From the NCBI RefSeq assembly GCF_004765795.1, contig NZ_SBIV01000001.1:558001-622000 (forward strand): a stretch of DNA of 64,000 bases. Reading direction: 5' to 3'. Position numbers and translations under genes: made by a program. Numbering within the stretch: position 1 is the first letter of the stretch; the number at the start of each line of letters is the position of its first letter. This stretch comes from Halorussus marinus (lineage in GTDB: Archaea; Halobacteriota; Halobacteria; Halobacteriales; Haladaptataceae). The notes beneath the pieces were generated by a model that saw only the letters and a program-made list of their open reading frames with translations, made no database searches and was not told the origin of the DNA. Of the stretch, positions 62,295 to 64,000 are shown piece after piece.

Positions 62295-62317
62295 GGTGCA
62301 ATATTGACGTGCGGTGG

Positions 62318-62326
62318 GTATTTAGC
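62318..62326 (-). promoter_or_regulatory. TATA box of the Grx-TrxR gene
   Basis: GCTAAATAC on the reverse strand, centred 28 nt before the ATG at 62294. Confidence 0.5.
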
Positions 62327-62443
62327 TTGTGTTGTGTCGTCGTCTTTCCGGTAGTTCAGACGGGGGTCGCGACCGCCTCGGCCCCCAACGCGGCCGCCAC
62401 CGCTCTCGAAGGGCTTACGGTTCGGCCGGGCGTGGGTTCGGCC

Positions 62444-62728
62444 ATGGCCGCCGATCTGGGTGAGAAGACCGACCGCTACGAGGGCCTGCTCGCCGAGGCG
62501 CTCGACGCCGCCGAGATCGCTCCGCCGCCGGACTCGCCGATGGGCGAGGCCGCGGCGGAGTGTCTGGAGATGGCGAGTTCGTACCTCGAAGACGGTCGTC
62601 ACTTCCGGACGAACGACGACCTCGTAAACGCCCTCGCGTCTTTTTCGTACGGCCACGCGTGGCTGGACGCGGGCGCTCGGGTCGGACTGTTCGACGTCCC
62701 CCGGGACGGCCACCTATTTACGGTGTGA
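62444..62728 (+). CDS. DUF357 family protein
   Basis: A 94-aa soluble helical protein. Seen: EKTDRYEGLLAEAL, MGEAAAECLEMASSYLEDG and NALASFSYGHAWLDAGARVG, the conserved DUF357 pattern of archaea. Function unknown; it has been considered part of RNA or translation neighbourhoods in other archaea. A TATA-like GCTTACGG at 62413-62420 lies 27 nt before the ATG and sets the start. Confidence 0.88.
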   Translation: MAADLGEKTDRYEGLLAEALDAAEIAPPPDSPMGEAAAECLEMASSYLEDGRHFRTNDDLVNALASFSYGHAWLDAGARVGLFDVPRDGHLFTV

Positions 62729-62801
62729 CGTAGCGCCGAGGTCGCCGTTCCCGGCGACTACAAGAAACCTCGTCAAGTGCGACGGGGCCGGGGCTCGCGC
62801 G

Positions 62802-63428
62802 TCAGCGGCGACTGCCGTAACGTCGGTCGCTGTCCCCGTCGGTTTGGTTCCGTCGGTCGCCGTCGTCGTGCTGGCCGCCCTCCGGGCCGCCCGCGCCCCG
62901 CTGGCGTCGACGGCGGCCGTACCGGCGGTCGGACTGCCGGTCGTCGTTCTCCCGGCCGTAGTCGATGGTCCCGCCGGTCTCCCGACTCGTTGGAATGATG
63001 TCATCGCGTGCGCGCTCGCGTCGGCTCGGTCCGTGGCCGCCCTCCTCGACGTACGATCCCCGACCCTGTTTTGGCTCGCCGCCGCGCGAGCGGGCGTCTC
63101 CCTCCGGGCGGTGGTCCTCGCGGTCGGCGTTCGACTCTCGGCCTCCAGAAGCGGGGTCGCCGTGTCGGCCCTCGTCGCCGCTGTGGCGCCGGCTTGACTC
63201 GCCCGAATGCGGGCTTTGGGACGCGTCGGCGTCGGTTTCACGCCCACCGGCGTACCGGCTCGTGCGGTCCTCGTCGTCGCGCTGGCGTGCCCGTCTGGCC
63301 CGGTCGCGGTCGGCGGCGTCGCCGTACCGGTTGGCGTGGCGCGCATCGGATGGGTCTCGGTCGGTCCGGTCGTCGTCCCGTCGGTCGTCGGTCTCGTCGC
63401 GCCGCTGGTCGTGGTGCGGATTCGCCAT
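62802..63428 (-). CDS. Arg/Asp-rich disordered protein
   Basis: A 208-aa low-complexity protein made mostly of Arg, Asp, Gly, Glu and Ser, without hydrophobic core segments. Repeated short units such as DDRTDRD, RDRARRARQRDD and DRRYGRRRRQ are scattered through it. It is therefore predicted to be fully disordered. The many Arg are unusual in a halophile, whose proteins are mostly acidic. A Shine-Dalgarno-like GGAGGAG lies 7 nt before the ATG at 63428 and decides this start. Possible roles are nucleic acid binding or a condensate; neither is shown. Confidence 0.6.
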   Translation of the reverse strand: MANPHHDQRRDETDDRRDDDRTDRDPSDARHANRYGDAADRDRARRARQRDDEDRTSRYAGGRETDADASQSPHSGESSRRHSGDEGRHGDPASGGRESNADREDHRPEGDARSRGGEPKQGRGSYVEEGGHGPSRRERARDDIIPTSRETGGTIDYGRENDDRQSDRRYGRRRRQRGAGGPEGGQHDDGDRRNQTDGDSDRRYGSRR

Positions 63429-63435
63429 GGTGTAC

Positions 63436-63442
63436 TCCTCCA
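63436..63442 (-). promoter_or_regulatory. Shine-Dalgarno-like site of the Arg/Asp-rich gene
   Basis: GGAGGAG on the reverse strand with a 7-nt spacer to the ATG at 63428. Such sites are uncommon in this window, where most messages look leaderless. Confidence 0.5.
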
Positions 63443-63512
63443 GATAGACTTCCCCGAGCGTTTCCTTAGGCGTGCCGGCCCGGTCGGTCCCGCGGGGTCG
63501 TAACCGCGGCAA

Positions 63513-63521
63513 GTTTTTTCT
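63513..63521 (+). promoter_or_regulatory. TATA-like box of the zinc-ribbon gene at 63547
   Basis: GTTTTTTCT, centred 30 nt before the ATG at 63547. Confidence 0.45.
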
Positions 63522-63546
63522 ATCAGCCTCGCACACGTATCCACGT

Positions 63547-63726
63547 ATGAACGAAACGTACGTCCGGCTGCTCTGCCCAGAGTGTGCCAAAGATTGGCAA
63601 GAAGGCCCAGACGAGCTCCCGGCGCCCGAGGAGATGTTTCACTGCCCGAACTGCCACGCGACCCGCCGGACGTCGGAGTTCACTCGCACCGAACGCGACC
63701 TCGAAACGCTGAAACAGTTCCAGTAG
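63547..63726 (+). CDS. Small zinc-ribbon protein
   Basis: A 59-aa protein with one zinc ribbon: C10, C13, C33 and C36 (C-x2-C-x19-C-x2-C). A short helical, charged tail follows. It looks like a haloarchaeal DUF zinc-binding protein. A role in nucleic acid or protein binding is likely for the fold but not shown. Its stop codon abuts the convergent aIF2-beta gene. Confidence 0.75.
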   Translation: MNETYVRLLCPECAKDWQEGPDELPAPEEMFHCPNCHATRRTSEFTRTERDLETLKQFQ

Positions 63727-64000
63727 TCACTCCCCGGTCGCCGACCGGGCGCCACACGCCTCACACCGGAGTAACACCGCTCCCTGTTCGCGTTCGAGCC
63801 GCGTGTCCGGTAGTCCACACTCCGAACAGAGGACGAACTCCTCGCTGTACTCGGCGATCGCGTCCTCGATGCGATCCTGTCGAAACTCGCCGGTCAGGCG
63901 CGCACGCCCGCTCTCGTCGATGTGGGCGCTCGTTCCGAGTTCGTCCTGCAGGAACTTCAGGACGTGTTCGCCGTCGCGGTCGAGTCGGTCGAGCGTCTCC
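63727..64000 (-). CDS. Translation initiation factor aIF2 beta subunit, C-terminal part
   Basis: The gene runs off the window edge, so only the last 90 codons are visible. The translation shows HVLKFLQDELGTSAHIDESG, LTGEFRQDRIEDAI and the C-terminal zinc ribbon CSEC...CEAC, which is the aIF2-beta pattern. The factor helps aIF2 deliver initiator tRNA to the small ribosomal subunit. The N-terminal part is missing, so paralogy with other aIF2-beta-like proteins cannot be judged. Confidence 0.88.
   Translation of the reverse strand, partial: ETLDRLDRDGEHVLKFLQDELGTSAHIDESGRARLTGEFRQDRIEDAIAEYSEEFVLCSECGLPDTRLEREQGAVLLRCEACGARSATGE

Overview
The window is a stretch of haloarchaeal (class Halobacteria) chromosome. 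The evidence is very high GC with strong G/C third positions, acidic proteins rich in Asp, Glu and Ala, ATGA stop/start overlaps inside operons, TATA-like boxes about 25-30 nt before start codons (leaderless transcripts), Tat signal peptides, and marker genes such as archaeal shikimate kinase, Cdc48/VAT, AglB/AglJ, RPA with RPA-associated protein, isopentenyl phosphate kinase and aIF2-beta. Genus and species cannot be fixed from sequence reading alone. I see no tRNA, rRNA, IS element, integrase or CRISPR array.

Layout. (1) 1-8 kb: phosphoglycolate phosphatase, then a glycerol catabolism locus with glpK and a membrane protein on one strand and glpABC on the other. (2) 8-27 kb: a protein N-glycosylation island. 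It holds DUF368, the oligosaccharyltransferase AglB, a polysaccharide flippase, two GT4 and one GT2 glycosyltransferase, AglJ, and six cytoplasmic alkaline-phosphatase-superfamily enzymes. All six carry Thr where a sulfatase would have Cys/Ser, and all end in the same short C-terminal tag. (3) 27-31 kb: acyl-CoA ligase, thiolase and DUF35 protein. (4) 31-41 kb: alpha/beta hydrolase, prolyl oligopeptidase, mevalonate kinase plus isopentenyl phosphate kinase, EamA transporter, LLM flavin monooxygenase, a frameshifted secreted protein, YccF protein, SurE and beta carbonic anhydrase. (5) 41-48 kb: small membrane proteins, chorismate mutase and shikimate kinase, conserved haloarchaeal small proteins, Cdc48 and a Tat-exported protein. 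(6) 48-57 kb: Lhr helicase, the rpa1-rpap1-rpe operon, an arylsulfotransferase-like protein and the riboflavin-pathway reductase. (7) 57.7-64 kb: a tandem pair of secreted paralogs with low-complexity tails, a CARDB-like secreted protein, a glutaredoxin-thioredoxin reductase fusion, DUF357, an Arg/Asp-rich disordered protein, a zinc-ribbon protein and the 3' end of an aIF2-beta gene.

The most interesting unit is region 2. Known N-glycan functions (AglJ starts the glycan on dolichol phosphate, other glycosyltransferases extend it, a flippase moves it, AglB transfers it to protein) sit with a DUF368 protein, a family implicated in recycling polyprenyl phosphate carriers, and with six Thr-nucleophile phosphatase/phosphotransferase-like enzymes that lack signal peptides. 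My inference is that the AP-superfamily set edits lipid-linked or nucleotide-linked glycan intermediates inside the cell, and that DUF368 returns the spent dolichol phosphate. aglJ also has a perfect 19-bp palindrome at its predicted transcription start.
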